Part shown: positions 28,560 through 43,472 of the stretch, piece after piece
Position numbering within the stretch: the stretch's first letter is position 1
How the letters are laid out: every line of letters starts with the position of its first letter
NCBI GenBank assembly: GCA_037974665.1
Contig: CM075770.1
Coordinates: 62,941,850 to 63,005,849 of the forward strand
Source of the DNA: Ehretia macrophylla
Lineage: Eukaryota > Streptophyta > Magnoliopsida > Boraginales > Ehretiaceae
Direction of reading: 5' to 3'
Length of the DNA stretch: 64,000 nucleotides
Translations under genes and position numbers: made by a program
The notes under the pieces: model-generated
The model's input: only the letters and a program-made list of their open reading frames with translations
Database searches by the model: none
What the model was told of the DNA's origin: nothing

Positions 28560-31000
28560 ATAAAATTAAATAATTTATAATTTGTTATAACAAATTTTAG
28601 TTTTTGAATACCATTTTGTAGCCCCGTGATGGTCATTGGCCACCAAACGACGACAAAAAGTAAAAGTTTGGTGGCCATTTGTTCGCCAATAGATATGAAG
28701 GGGCTACAAATTAAAAATATAAATCAAATTGTTTATACAAATAAATAAATTCATTTATTCAGAATAAAATTAATAATATAAATCAAAAGTTGTTTTTAGA
28801 TAATATAAAACATATTTACAAAATTTAATGTTAAATAAATTTAGTTATTTAATATAAAATTAATTAATTTATAATTTATTATAACAAATTTTAGTTTTTG
28901 AATACTATTTTGTAGGCCCGTGATAGTCATTGGCCACCAAACGACGACAAAAAGTAAAAGTTTGGTAGCCATTTAGTCGCCAATAGATATGAATGGTCTA
29001 CAAATTAAAAATATAAATCAAATTGTTTATATAAATAAATAAATTAATTTATTTAGAATAAAACAAATAATATAAATCGAAAGCTTTTTTCAGATAATAT
29101 AAAATTTATTTGAAAATTTTAATGTTAAATAAATTTATTTATTTAATATAAAATTAAATAATTTATAATTTGTTATAACAAATTTTAGTTTTTGAATACC
29201 ATTTTGTAGCCCCGTGATGGTCATTGGCCACCAAACGATGACAAAAAGTAAAAGTTTGGTGGCCATTTGGTCGCCAATAGATATGAATGGTCTACAAATT
29301 AAAAATATAAATCAAATTGTTTATATAAATAAATAAATTCATTTATTTAGAATAAAACTAATAATATAAATCGAAAGCTTTTATCAGATAATATAAAACA
29401 TATTTGAAAAATTTAATGTTAAATAAATTTATTTATTTAATATAAAATTAAATAACTTATAATTTGTTATAACAAATTTTAGTTTTTGAATACCATTTTG
29501 TAGCCCCGTGATGGTCATTGGCCACCAAACAACGACAAAAAGTAAAAGTTTGGTGGCCATTTAGTCGTCAAAAGATATGAAGGGGCTACAATTTAAAAAT
29601 ATAAATCAAATTGTTTATATAAATAAATAAATTCATTTATTCATAATAAAATTAATAATATAAATCAAAAGTTGCTTTTATATAATATAAAACATATTTA
29701 CAAAATTTAATGTTAAATAAATTTAGTTATTTAATATAAAATTAATTAATTTATAATTTATTATAACAAATTTTAGTTTTTGAATACAATTTTGTAGCCC
29801 CGTGATGGTCATTGGCCACCAAACGACGACAAAAAGTAAAAGTTTGGTGGGCATTTGGTCGCCAATAGATATGAATGGTCTACAAATTAAAAATATAAAT
29901 CAAATTGTTTATATGAATAAATAAATTCATTTATTTAGAATAAAACTAATAATATAAATCGAAAGCTTTTTTTAGATAATATAAAACATATTTGAAAATT
30001 TTAATGTTAAATAAATTTATTTATTTAATATAAAATTAAATAATTTATAATTTGTTATAACAAATTTTAGTTTTTGAATACCATTTTGTAGCCCCGTGAT
30101 GGTCATTGGCCACGAAACGACGACAAAAAGTAAAAGTTTGGGGGCCATTTGGTCGCCATTAGATATGAATGGTCTACAAATTAAAAATATAAATCAAATT
30201 GTTTATATAAATAAATAAATTCATTTATTTAGAATAAAACTAATAATATAAATCGAAAGCTTTTTTTAGATAATATAAAACATATTTGAAAATTTTAATG
30301 TTAAATAAATTTATTTATTTATTATAAAATTAAATAATTTATAATTTGTTAAAACAAATTTTAGTTTTTGAATACCATTTTGTAGCCCCATGATGGTCAT
30401 TGGCCACGAAACGACGACAAAAAGTAAAAGTTTGGGGGCCATTTGGTCGCCATTAGATATGAATGGTCTACAAATTAAAAATATAAATCAAATTGTTTAT
30501 ATAAATAAATAAATTCATTTATTTAGAATAAAACTAATAATATAAATCGAAAGCTTTTTTCAGATAATATAAAACATATTTGAAAATTTTAATGTTAAAT
30601 AAATTTATTTATTTAATATAAAATTAAATAATTTATAATTTGTTAAAACAAATTTTAGTTTTTGAATACCATTTTGTAGCCCCATGATGGTCATTGGCCA
30701 CGAAACGACGACAAAAACTAAAAGTTTGGGGGCCATTTGGTCGCCATTAGATATGAATGGTCCACAAATTAAAAATATAAATCAAATTGTTTATATAAAT
30801 AAATAAATTCATTTATTTAGAATAAAACTAATAATATAAATGAAAAGCTATTTTCAGATAATATAAAACATATTTGAAAATTTTGATGTTAAATAAATTT
30901 ATTTATTTAATATAAAATTAAATAATTTATAATTTGTTATAACAAATTTTAGTTTTTGAATACAATTTTGTAGCCCCGTGATGGTCATTGGCCACCAAAC
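28560..31000 (+). repeat. Recently homogenised satellite run
   Basis: Most monomers here carry GTGATGGTCATTGGCCAC (or the CATGATGG variant) with the spacer signatures AATCGAAAGCTTTTTTCAG and CATATTTGAAAATTTT. Three consecutive units, with TAGCCC at 30089, 30383 and 30677, share the private variants GCCACGAAACG, TTTGGGGGCC and CGCCATTAGATATGAATGG. They are nearly identical, each 294 bp apart. This is the lowest divergence between neighbours I see in the window. Confidence 0.8.
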
Positions 31001-33179
31001 GACGACAAAAAGTAAAAGTTTGGTGGCCATTTAGTCGCCAATAGATAGGAAGGGGCTACAAATTAAAAATATAAATCAAATTGTTTATACTAATAAATAA
31101 ATTCATTTATTTAGAATAAAATTAATAATATAAATCAAAAGTTGCTTTTAGATAATATAAAACATATTTACAAAATTTAATGTTAAATAAATTTATTTAT
31201 TTAATACAAAATTAATTAATTTATAATTTATTATAACAAATTTTAGTTTTTGAATACAACTTTGTAGCCCCGAGATGGTCATTGGCCACCAAACGACGAC
31301 AAAAAGTAAAAGTTTGGTGGCCATTTAGTCGCCAATAGATATGAAGGGGCTACAAATTAAAAATATAAATCAAATTGTTTATATAAATAAATAAATTCAT
31401 TTATTTAGAATAAAACTAATAATATAAATCAAAAGCTTTTTTCAGATAATATAAAACATATTTGAAAATTTTGATGTTAAATAAATTTATTTATTTAATA
31501 TAAAATTAAATAATTTATAGTTTGTTATAACAAATTTTAGTTTTTGAATACCATTTTGTAGCCCCGTGATAGCCATTGGCCACCAAACGACGACAAAAAG
31601 TAAAAGTTTGGTGGCCATTTAGTCGCCAATAGATATGAAGGGGCTACAAATTAAAAATATAAATCAAATTGTTTATATAAATAAATAAATTCATTTATTC
31701 AGAATAAAATTAATAATATAAATCAAAAGTTGCTTTTAGATAATATAATACATATTTACAAAGTTTAATGTTAAATAAATTTAGTTATTTAATATAAAAT
31801 TAATTAATTTATAATTTATTATAACAATTTTTAATTTTTGAATACAATTTTGTAGCACCGTGGTGGCCATTGGCCACCAAACGGCGACAAAAGGTACAAG
31901 TTTGGTCGATAATAGATATGAAAGGTCTACAAATTAAAAATATAAATCAAATTGTTTATATAAATAAATAAATTCATTTATTTAGAATAAAATTAATAAT
32001 ATAAATCAAAAGCTGTTTTTAGATAATATAAAACATATTTGAAAATTTTAATGTTAAATAAATTTATTTATTTAATATAAAATTAAATAATTTATAATTT
32101 GGTATAACAAATTTTAGTTTTTGGATACCATTTTGTAGCCCCGTGATGGTCATTGGCCACCAAACGACGATAAAAAGTAAAAGTTAGGTGGCCATTTAGT
32201 CGGTAATAGATATGAAGGGGCTTCAAATTAAAAATATAAATCAAATTGTTTATATAAATAAACAAATTCATTTATTTATAATAAGATTAATAATATAAAT
32301 CAAAAGTAGTTTTTAGATAATATAAAACATATTTACAACATTTAATGTTAAATAAATTTAGTTATTTAATGTAAAATCATTTAATTTATAATTTATTATA
32401 ACAAATTTTGGTTTTTGAATACAATTTTGTAGCCCCGTGATTGTCATTGTCCACCAAATGGCGACAAAAAGTAAAAGTTTGGTGGCCATTTGGTCACCAA
32501 TAGATATGAATGGTTACAAATTAAAAATATAAATCAAATTGTTTATATAAATAAATAAATTCATTTTTTTAGAATAAAACTAATAATATAAATCGAAAGA
32601 TATTTTTAGATAATATAAAACATATTTGAAAATTTTGATGTTAAATAAATTTATTTGTTTAATATAAAATTAAATAATTTATAATTTGTTATAACAAATT
32701 TTAGTTTTTGAATACCATTTTGTAGCCCTGTGATGGTCGTTGGCCACCAGACGACGACAAAAAGTAAAAGTTTGGTGGCCATTTAGTCGCCAATAGATAT
32801 GAAGGGGCTACAAATTAAAAATATAAATCTAATTATTTATATAAATAAATAAATTCATTTATTTAGAATAAAACTAATAATATAAATCAAAAGCTATTTT
32901 TAGATAATATAAAACATATTTAGAAAATTTAATGTTAAATAGATTTAGTTATTTAATATAAAATTAAATAATTTATAATTTATTATAATAAATTTTATTT
33001 TTTGAAAACCATTTTGTAGCCCTGTGGTGGCCATTGGCCACCAAACGACGATAAAAAGTAAAAGTTTGGTTGCCATTTGGTCGCCAATAGATATGAAGGG
33101 GCTACAAATTAAAAATACAAATCAAACTGTTTATATAAATAAATAAACTAATTTGTTTAGAATAAAATTAATAATATAA

Positions 33180-33225
33180 ATCAAAAGTTGTTTTTAGATA
33201 ATATTAAATAAATTTAGTTATTTAA
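33180..33225 (+). repeat. Deleted satellite monomer
   Basis: The usual AGATAATATAAAACATATTTACAAAATTTAATGTTAAATAAA is shortened to AGATAATATTAAATAAA. About 25 bp are lost between two AT-rich words. Confidence 0.7.
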
Positions 33226-33994
33226 TATAAAATTAATTAATTTATTATTTATTGTAACAAATTTTAGTTTTTGAATACAACTTTGTCGCCGCGTGGTGGC
33301 CATTGGCCACCAAACGGTGACAAAAAGTAAAAGTTTGCTGGCCATTTGGTCGCCAATAGATATGAAGGGTCTACAATTTAAAAATATCAATCAAATTGTT
33401 TATATAAATAAATAAATTCATTTATTTTGAATAAAACTAATAATATAAATCAAAAGTTGTTTTTAGATAATATAAAACATATTTATAAAATTTAATGTTA
33501 AATAAATTTAGTTATTTAATATAAAATTAAATAATTTATAATTTATTATAACATATTTTAGTTTTTGAATACCATTTTGTCGCACCGTGGTGGCCATTGG
33601 CCTCCAAACGACGACAAAAAGTAAATGTATGGTGGCCATTTGGTCGCCAATAGATATGAAGGGGCTACAAATTTAAAATACAAATACAACTGTTTATATA
33701 AATAAATAATTTCATTTATTTAGAATAAAATTAATAATATAAATCAAAAGTTGTTTTTAGATAATATAAAACAAATTTACAAAATTTAATATAAAATAAA
33801 TTTAGTTATTTAATGTAAAATTAATTAATTTATAAATTATTATAACAAATTTTAGTTTTTGAATACAACTTTGTCGCTGCGTGGTGGCCATTGTCCACCA
33901 AATGGTGACAAAAATTAAAAATTTGGTGGCTATTTAGTCGCCAATAGATATGAAGTGTCTACAAATTAAAATTATAAATCAAATTGTTTATATA

Positions 33995-34008
33995 AATATA
34001 TATATATT
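33995..34008. repeat. Short (TA)n expansion in satellite spacer
   Basis: The spacer word ATAAATAAATAAATTC has become an alternating TA run before TTCATTTATTTAG. A longer version occurs at 45532-45550. Confidence 0.75.
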
Positions 34009-35135
34009 CATTTATTTAGAATAAATTTAATAATATAAATCAAAAGTTCTTTTTAGATAATATAAAACAAATTTACAAAATTTAATGTTAAATAAATTTT
34101 GTTATTTAATATAAAATTATTTAATTTATAATTTATTATCACAAATTTTAGTTTTTGAATGCAACTTTGTTGCTGCGTGGTGGCCATTGGCCTCCTAACG
34201 GCGACAAAAAGTAAAAGTTTGGTGGTCATTTGGTCGTCAATAGATATGAAGGGTCTACAAATTAAAAATATAAAACAAATTTTTTATATAAATAAATAAA
34301 TTCATTTATTTAGAATAAAACTAATAATATAAATCAAAAGCTGTTTTTAGATAATATAAAACATATTTACACTATTTAATGTTAAATAAATTTAGTTATT
34401 TAATATAAAATTAAATAATTTATAATTTGTTATAACAAATTTTAGTTTTGAATACCATTTTGTAGCCCCGTGGTGGCCACTAGCCACCAAACGACGACAA
34501 AAAGTAAAAGTTTGGTGGCCATTTAGTCGCCAATAGATATGAAGGGGCTACAAATTAAAAATATAAATCAAATTATTTATATAAATAAATAAATTTATTT
34601 ATTTAGAATAAAATTAATAATATAAATCAAAAGTTGTTTTTAGATAATATAAAACAGATTTACAAAATTTAATGTAAAATAAATTTAGTTATTTAATATA
34701 AAATTAATTAATTTATAATTTATTATAACAAATTTTAGTTTTTGAATACCATTTTGTCGCACCGTGGTGGCCATTGGCCTCCAAACGACGACAAAAAGTA
34801 AATGTATGGTGGCCATTTGGTCGCCAATAGATATGAAGGGGCTACAAATTAAAAATACAAATCAAACTATTTATATAAATAAAAAAATTAATTTATTTAG
34901 AATAAAATTAATAATATAAATCAAAAGTTGTTTTTAGATAATATAAAACATATTTACAAAATTTAATGTTAAATAAATTTAGTTATTTAATATAAAATTA
35001 ATTAATTATTTATTTATTATAACAAATTTTAGTTTTTGAATGCAACTTTGTCGCCGCGTGGTGGCCATTGGCCACCAAACGGTGATAAAAAGTAAAGGTT
35101 TGGTGGCCATTTGGTCACCAATAGATATGAAGGGT

Positions 35136-35606
35136 CTACAATTTAAAAATATCAATCAAATTGTTTATATAAATAAATAAATTTGTTTATTTAGAATAAA
35201 ACTAATAATATAAATCAAAAGTTGTTTTTAGATAATATAAAACATATTTACAAAATTTAATGTTAAATAAATTTAGTTATCTAATATAAAATTAAATAAT
35301 TTATAATTTATTATAACATATTTTAGTTTTTGAATACTATTTTGTCGCACCGTGGTGGCCATTGGCCTCCAAACGACGACAAAAAGTAAATGTATGGTGG
35401 CCATTTGGTCGCCAATAGATATGAAGGGACTACAAATTAAAAATACAAATCAAACTCTTTATATAAATAAAAAAATTAATTTATTTAGAAAAAATTAATA
35501 TTATAAATCAAAAGTTGTTTTTAAATAATATAAAACAGATTTACAAAATTTAATGTAAAATAAATTTAGTAATTTAATATAAAATTAATTAATTTATAAT
35601 TAATTA
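35136..35606 (+). repeat. Segmental duplicate of 20830-21300
   Basis: This is the downstream copy of the 14306-bp-offset duplication, with the same ordered rare variants in core and spacer and only scattered substitutions. Confidence 0.85.
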
Positions 35607-36949
35607 TAACAAATTTTAGATTTTGAATACAATTTTGTGGCCGCGTGGTTGCCATTGGCCACCAAACGGTGACAAAACGTAGAGATTTGGTGACCATTTG
35701 GTCGCCAATAGATATGAAGGGTCTACAATTTAAAAATATCAATCAAATTGTTTATATAAATAAATAAATTCATTTATTTAGAATAAAACTAATAATATAA
35801 ATCAAAAGTTGTTTTTAGATAATATAAAACATATTTACAAAATTTAATGTTAAATAAATTTAGTTATTTAATATAAAATTAAATAATTTATAATTTATTA
35901 TAACATATTTTAGTTTTTGAATACTATTTTGTCGCACCATGGTGGCCATTGGCCTCCAAACGACGACAAAAAGTAAATGTATGGTGGCCATTTGGTCGCC
36001 AATAGATATGAAGGGGCTACAAATTAAAAATACAAATCAAACTGTTTATATAAATATAAAAATTTATTTATTTAGAATAAAATTAATAATATAAATCAAA
36101 AGTTGTTTTTAGATAATATAAAACAAATTTACAAAATTTAATGTAAAATAAATTTATTTATTTAATATAAAATTAATTAATTTATAATTTATTATAACAA
36201 AATTTAGTTTTTGAATACAACTTTGTGGCCGCGTGGTTGCCATTGGCCACCAAACGGTGACAAAAAGTAGAAATTTGGTGTCCATTTGGTCGCCAATAGA
36301 TATGAAGGGTCTACAATTTAAAAATATCAATCAAATTGTTTATATAAATAAATCAATTCGTTTATTTAGAATAAAATTAATAATATAAATCAAAAGTTGT
36401 TTTTAGATAATATAAAACATATTTACAAAATTTAATGTTAAATAAATTTAGTTATTTAATATAAAATTAATTAATTTATAATTTATTATAACAAATTTAA
36501 GTTTTTCAATACAACTTTGTCGCCGCGTGGTGGCCATTGGCCACCAAACGGGGACAAAAAGTAGAAATTTGGTATCCATTTGGTCGCCAATAGATATAAA
36601 GAGTCAACAAATTAAAATTAAAAATTAAATAGTTTATATAAATAAATATATTCATTTATTTAGAATAAAATTGATAATACAAATCAAAAGTTGTTTTTAG
36701 ATAATATAAAACAAACTTACAAAATTTAATATTAAATAAATTTTGTTATTTAATATAAAATTAATTAATTTATAATTTATTATAACAAATTTAAGTTTTT
36801 CAATACAACTTTGTCGCCGCGTGGTGGCCATTGGCCACCAAACGGCGACAAAAAGTAAAAGTTTGGTGGTCATTTGGTCGCCATTAGATATGAAGGGGCT
36901 ACAAATTAAAAATATAAATCAAATTGTTTATATAAATAAATAAATTCAT

Positions 36950-37030
36950 TTATTTACAAGAAAATTAATAATATAAAACATAATTACAAAATTTAATGTT
37001 AAATAAATTTAATGAATAAATATAAAATTA
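36950..37030 (+). repeat. Deleted satellite monomer
   Basis: The segment AATCAAAAGTTGTTTTTAGATAAT is missing between AAATTAATAATAT and AAAACATAATTAC. The unit then also has the disordered spacer AATTTAATGAATAAATATAA. The deletion ends share AATAAT/AATATA words. Confidence 0.65.
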
Positions 37031-37355
37031 AATAAATTATAATTTATTATAGTAAATTTTAGTTTTCGAATACCATTTTGAAGTTCCGTGGTGGCCATTG
37101 GCTACCAAACAACGACAAAAAGTAAAAGTTTGGTGGCCATTTGGTCGCCAATAGATATGAATTGGATACAAATTAAAAATATAAATCAAAATGTTTATAT
37201 AAATAAATAAAATCATTTATTTAGAATAAAATTAATAATATAAATCAATATTTGTTTTTAGATTATATGAAACTTATTTACAAAATATGATGTTAAATAA
37301 ATTAAGTTATTTAATATAAAATTAATTAATTTATAATTTATTATAAAAAAATTTG

Positions 37356-37765
37356 GTTTTTAAATACCATTTTTAAGCCCCGTAGTAGCCATTGGCCACC
37401 AAACGGTGACAAAAAGTAAAAGTTTGTTAGCCTTTTGGTCGCTAATAGATATGAAGGGGCTACAAATTAAAAATATAAATTAAATTGTTTATATAGTTAA
37501 ATAAATTCATTTAATTAGAATAAAATTAATAATATAAATCAAAAGTTATTTTCACATAATTTAAAACACATTTAAAAAATTTAATGTTAAATAAATTTAG
37601 TTATTTAATATAAAATTAAATAATTTATAATCTATTATAACAAATTTTAGTTATTGAATACCATTTTGTAGCCCCGTGGTGGCCATTGGCCACCAAACGA
37701 TGACAAAAAGTAAAAATTTGGTGAACATTTGGTCACCAATAGATATGAAGAGACTACAAATTAAA
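37356..37765 (+). repeat. Segmental duplicate of 21900-22310
   Basis: This is the downstream copy of the 15456-bp-offset duplication, recognised by TATATAGTTAAATAAATTC and TTTTAGTTATTGAATACC in the same order. Confidence 0.85.
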
Positions 37766-40700
37766 AATATAAATCTAATTGTTTATATAAATAAATTAAT
37801 TCATTAATTTAGAATAAAATTAATAATATAACTCAAAAGTTGTTTTTAGATAATATAAAACATATTTACAAAATTTAATGTTATATAAATTAAGTGATTT
37901 AATATAAATTTAATTAATATATAATTTATTATAACAAATTTTGGTTTTTAAATACTATTTTATAGCCCCATGGTGGCCATTGGCCACAAAACGGCAACAA
38001 AAAGTAAAAGTTTGGTGGATATTTGGTAGCAAATAGATATGAAGGCCTACAAATTAAAAATATAAATCAAAATGTTTATATAAATAAATAAAATCATTTA
38101 TTTAGAATAAAATTAATAATATAAATCAAAAGTTGTTTTTAGATAATATAAAACATATTTACAAAATATAAAGTTAAATAAATTAAGTTATTTAATATAA
38201 AATTAAATAATATATAATTTATTATAACAAATTTTGGTTTTTAAATACCATTTTTTAGCCCCGTGGTGGCCAACGGCGACAAAAAGTAAAAGTTTGGCAG
38301 TCATTTGGTCGCTAATAGATATGAAGAGGCTACAAATTAAAAATATAAATTAAATTCTTTATATACTTAAATAAATTCATTTATTTAGAATCAAATTAAT
38401 AATATAAATCAAAAGTTATTTTCAGATAATTTAAATATATTTACAAAATTTAATGTTAAATAAATTTAGTTATTTAATATAAAATTAAATAATTTATAAT
38501 TTATTATAATAAATTTTAGTTTTGGAATACCATTTTGTAGCCCCATGGTGGCCATTGGCCACCAAACGACGACAGAAAGTAAAAGTTTGGTGGCCATTTG
38601 GTCGCCAATAGATATGAAGGGACTACAAATTAAAAATATAAATCAAATTGTTTATATAAATTAATTAATTCATTTATTTTGAATTAAATTAATAATATAA
38701 ATCAAAATATATTTTTAAATAATATAAAACATATTTACAAAATTTAATGTTAAATAAATTTAGTTATTTATTATAAAATTAATTAATTTATAATTTATTA
38801 TAACAAATTTTTATTTTTGAATACCGTTTTGTAGCCCAGTGGTGGCCATTGGCCACCAAACGGTGACAAAAGGTAAAAGTTTGGTCGCTAATAGATATGA
38901 AGGGCTTCAAATTAAAAATATAAATTAAATTATTTATATAAGTAAATAAAATCATTTATTTAGAATAAAATTAATAATATAAATCAAAAGTTGCTTTTAT
39001 ATAATATAAAACATATTTACAAAATTTAATGTTAAATAAATTTAGTTATTTAATATAAAATTAATTAATTTATAATTTATTATAACAAATTTTAGTTTTG
39101 GAATACAACTTTGTCGCCGTGTGGTGGCCATTAGCCACCAAACGGTAACAAAAAGTAAAAGTTTGGTGGCCATTTGGTCGCCAATAGATATGAATGGTTA
39201 CAAATTAAAAATATAAATCAAATTGTTTATATAAATAAATAAATTCATTTTTTTAGAATAAAACTAATAATATAAATCGAAAGCTGTTTTTAGATAATAT
39301 AAAACATATTTGAAAATTTTGATGTTAAATAAATTTATTTATTTAATATAAAATTAAATAATTTATAGTTTGTTATAACAAATTTTAGTTTTTGAATACC
39401 ATTTTGTAGCCCCGTGATGGTCATTGGCCACCAAACGACGACAAAAAATAAAAGTTTGGTGGCCATTTAGTCGCCAATAGATATGAGGGGCTACAAATTA
39501 AAAATATAAATCAAATTGTTTATATAAATAAATAAATTCATTTATTCAGAATAAAATTAATAATATAAATCAAAAGTTGCTTTTAGATAATATAAAACAT
39601 ATTTACAAAATTTAATGTTAAATAAATTTAGTTATTTAATATAAAATTAATTAATTTATAATTTATTATAACAAATTTTAGTTTTTGAATACAACTTTGT
39701 CGCCGCGTAGTGGCCATTGGCGACCAAATGGTCACAAAAAGTAAAAGTTTGGTGGCCATTTGGACGCCAATAGATATGAAGGGACTACAAATTAAAAATA
39801 TAAATCAAATTATTTATATAAATAAATAAATTCATTTATTTAGTATAAAACTAATAATATAAATCAAAAGCTGTTTTTAGATAATATAAAACATATTTAC
39901 AAAATTTAATGTTAAATAAATTTAGTTATTTAATATAAAATTAAATAATTTATAATTTATTATAACAAATTTTAGTTTTTGAATACCATTTTCTAGCCCC
40001 TTGGTGGCCATTGGCCACCAAACGACGGCAAAAAGTAAAAGTTTGGTGGTTATTTGGTCGCCAATAGATATGAAGGGGCTACAAATTAAAAATATAAATA
40101 CAACTGTTTATATAAATAAATAAATTCATTTATTTAGAATAAAATTAATAATATAAATCAAAAGTTGTTTTTTGATAATATAAAACAGATTTAAAAAATT
40201 TGAAGTTAAATAAATTTAGTTATTTAATATAAAATTAATTAATTTATAATTTATTATAACAAATTTTAGTTTTTGAATACAACTTTGCCGCCGTGTGGTG
40301 GCCATTGGCCACCAAACGGTGACAAAAAGTAAAAATTTTGTGGCTATTTGGTCGCCAATAGATATGAAGGATCTACAAATTAAAATTAAAAATCAATTTG
40401 TTTATATAAATAAATATATTCATTTATTCAGAATAAATTTAATAATAAAAATCAAAAGTTGTTTTTAGATAATATAAAACAAATTTACAAAATTTAATGT
40501 TAAATAAATTTAGTTATTTAATATAAAATTAATTAATTTATTATTTATTATAACAAATTTTAGTTTTTGAATACAATTTTGTCGCTTTGTGGTGGCCAAA
40601 CGGCGACAAAAATTAAAGTTTGATGGTAATTTGGTCGCCAATAGATATGAAGGATCTACAAATTAAAAATATAAATCAAATTATTTATATAAATAAATAG

Positions 40701-43171
40701 ATTCATTTATTTAGAATAAAATTAATAATATAAATTAAAAGTTGTTTTTAGATAATATAAAACATATTTACAAATTTAATGTTTAATAAATTTCATTTTT
40801 TAATATAAAATTAAATAATTTATAATTTATTATAACAAATTTAAGTTTTTGAATACAACTTTGTCGCCGCGTAGTGGCCTTTGGCCACCAAATGGGGACA
40901 AAAAGTAAAAGTATGGTGGCCATTTGGTCGCCAATGGATATAAAGGGTCTACAAAATAAAAATATAAATCTAATTATTTATATAAATAAATAAATTCATT
41001 TATTTAGAATAAAACTAATAATATAAATCAAAAGCTATTTTTAGATAATATAAAACATATTTACAAAATTTAATGTTAAATAAATTTAGTATTTAATATA
41101 AAATTAAATAATTTATAATTTATTATAATAAATTTTAGTTTTTGAATACCATTTTGTAGCCCCGTGGTAGCCATTGGCCACCAAACGACGACAAAAAGTA
41201 AAAGTTTGGCGGCCATTTGGTAGCCAATAGATATGAAGGGGCTACAAATTAAAAATACAAATCAAGTTGTCTATATAAATAAATAAAATCATTTATTTAG
41301 AATAAAATTAGTAACATAAATCAAAAGTTGTTTTTAGATAATATAAAACATATTTACAAAATTTAATGTTAAATAAATTTAGTTATTTAATATAAAATTA
41401 ATTAATTTATAATTTATTATAACAAATTTTAGTTTTTCAATACAACTTTGTCGTCGCGTGGTGGCCATTGGCAACCAAATGGAGACATAAATTAAAAGTT
41501 TGGTGGCCATTTGGTCGCTAATAGATATAAAGGGGCTACAAATTAAAAATATAAATCAAATTGTTTATATAAATATATATATTCATTTATTTAGAATAAA
41601 TTTAATAATATAAATCAAAAGTTGTTTTTAGATAAAATAAAACAAATTTACAAAAATTAATGTTAAATAAATTTAGTTATTTAATATAAAATTATTTAAT
41701 TTATAATTTATTATCACAAATTTTAGTTTTTTAATACAACTTTGTTGCTGCGTGGTGGCCATTGGCCTCCTAACGGCGACAAAAAGTAAAAGTTTGGTGG
41801 TCATTTGGTTGTCAATAGATATGAAGGGTCTACAAATTAAAAATATAAAACAAATTTTTTATATAAATAAATAAATTCATTTATTTAGAATAAAACTAAT
41901 AATATAAATCAAAAGCTGTTTTTAGATAATATAAAACATATTTACACTATTTAATGTTAAATAAATTTAGTTATTTAATATAAAATTAAATAATTTATAA
42001 TTTGTTATAACAAATTTTAGTTTTGAAAATCATTTTGTAACCCCGTGGTGGCCATTGGCCACCAAACGGCGACAAAAAGTAAAAGTTTGTGGGCCATTTG
42101 GTCGCCAATAGATATGAAGGGGCTACAAATTAAAAATATAAATCAAAATGTTTATATAAATAAATAAAATCATTTATTTGGGATAAAATTAATAATATAA
42201 ATCAAAGTTGTTTTTAGATAATATAAAACATATTTACAAAATTTAATGTTGAATAAATTTAGTTATTTAATATAAAATTAATTAATTTATAATTTATTAT
42301 AACAAATTTTAGTTTTCAATACAACTTTGTCGTCGCGTAGTGGGCATTGGCCACCAAACGGTGACAAAAAGGAAAAGTTTGGTGGCCATTTGGTCGCCAA
42401 TAGATATGAAGGGGCTACAAATTAAAAATACAAATCAAACTGTTTATATAAATAAAAAAATTTGATTTATTTAGAATAAAATTAATAATATAAATCAAAA
42501 GTTGTTTTTTGATAATATAAAACAGATTTACAAAATTTAATGTTAAATAAATTTAGTTATTTGATATAGAATTAATTAATTTATAATTTATTATAACAAA
42601 TTTTAGTTTTTGAATACAACTTTGTGGCCGTGTGGTGTTCATTGGCCACCAAACGGTGACAAAAAGTAGAAATTTGGTGTCCATTTGGTCGCCAATCGAT
42701 ATGAAGGGTCTACAAATTAAAATTATAAATAAAATTGTTTATATAAATAAATATGTTCATTTATTTAGAAATTAATTAATAATATAAATCAAAAGTTGTT
42801 TTTAGATAATATAAAACATATTTACAAAATTTAATGTTAAATAAATTTAGTTATTTAATATAAAACTATTTAATTTATAATTTATTATAACAAATTTTAG
42901 TTTTTCAATACAACTTTGTCGCCGCGTGGTGGCCATTTGCCACCAAACGGTGACAAAAAGTAAAAGTTTGGTGGTCATTTGGTCGCCAATAGATATGAAT
43001 GGTCTATAAATTAAAAATATAAATCAAATTGTTTATATAAATAAATAAATTCATTTATTTACAATAAAATTAATAATAAAAATCAAAAGTTGTTTTTAGA
43101 TAATATAAAACATATTTACAAAATTTAATGTTAAATAAATTTAGTTATTTAATATAAAATTAATTAATTTA

Positions 43172-43472
43172 TAATTTATTATAGTAAATTTTAGTTTTCA
43201 AATACGATTTTGTAGTTCTGTGGCGGCCATTGGCTACCAAACAACGACAAAATGTAAAAGTTTGGTGGCCATTTGGTCGCCAATGGATATGAATTGGATA
43301 CAAATAAAAAATATAAATCAAAATGTTTATATAAATAAATAAAATCATTTATTTAGAATAAAATTAATAATATAAATCAAAATTTGTTTTTAGATAATAT
43401 AAAACTTATTTACAAAATATGATGTTAAATAAATTAAGTTATTTAATATAAAATTAATTAATTTATAATTTA
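43172..43472 (+). repeat. Segmental duplicate of 21585-21885
   Basis: This is the downstream copy of the 21587-bp-offset duplication. It is almost identical to its partner through the TATGATGTTAAATAAATTAAG spacer and then switches to a TTTTAGTTTTGGAATACAAC-type unit. Confidence 0.85.
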
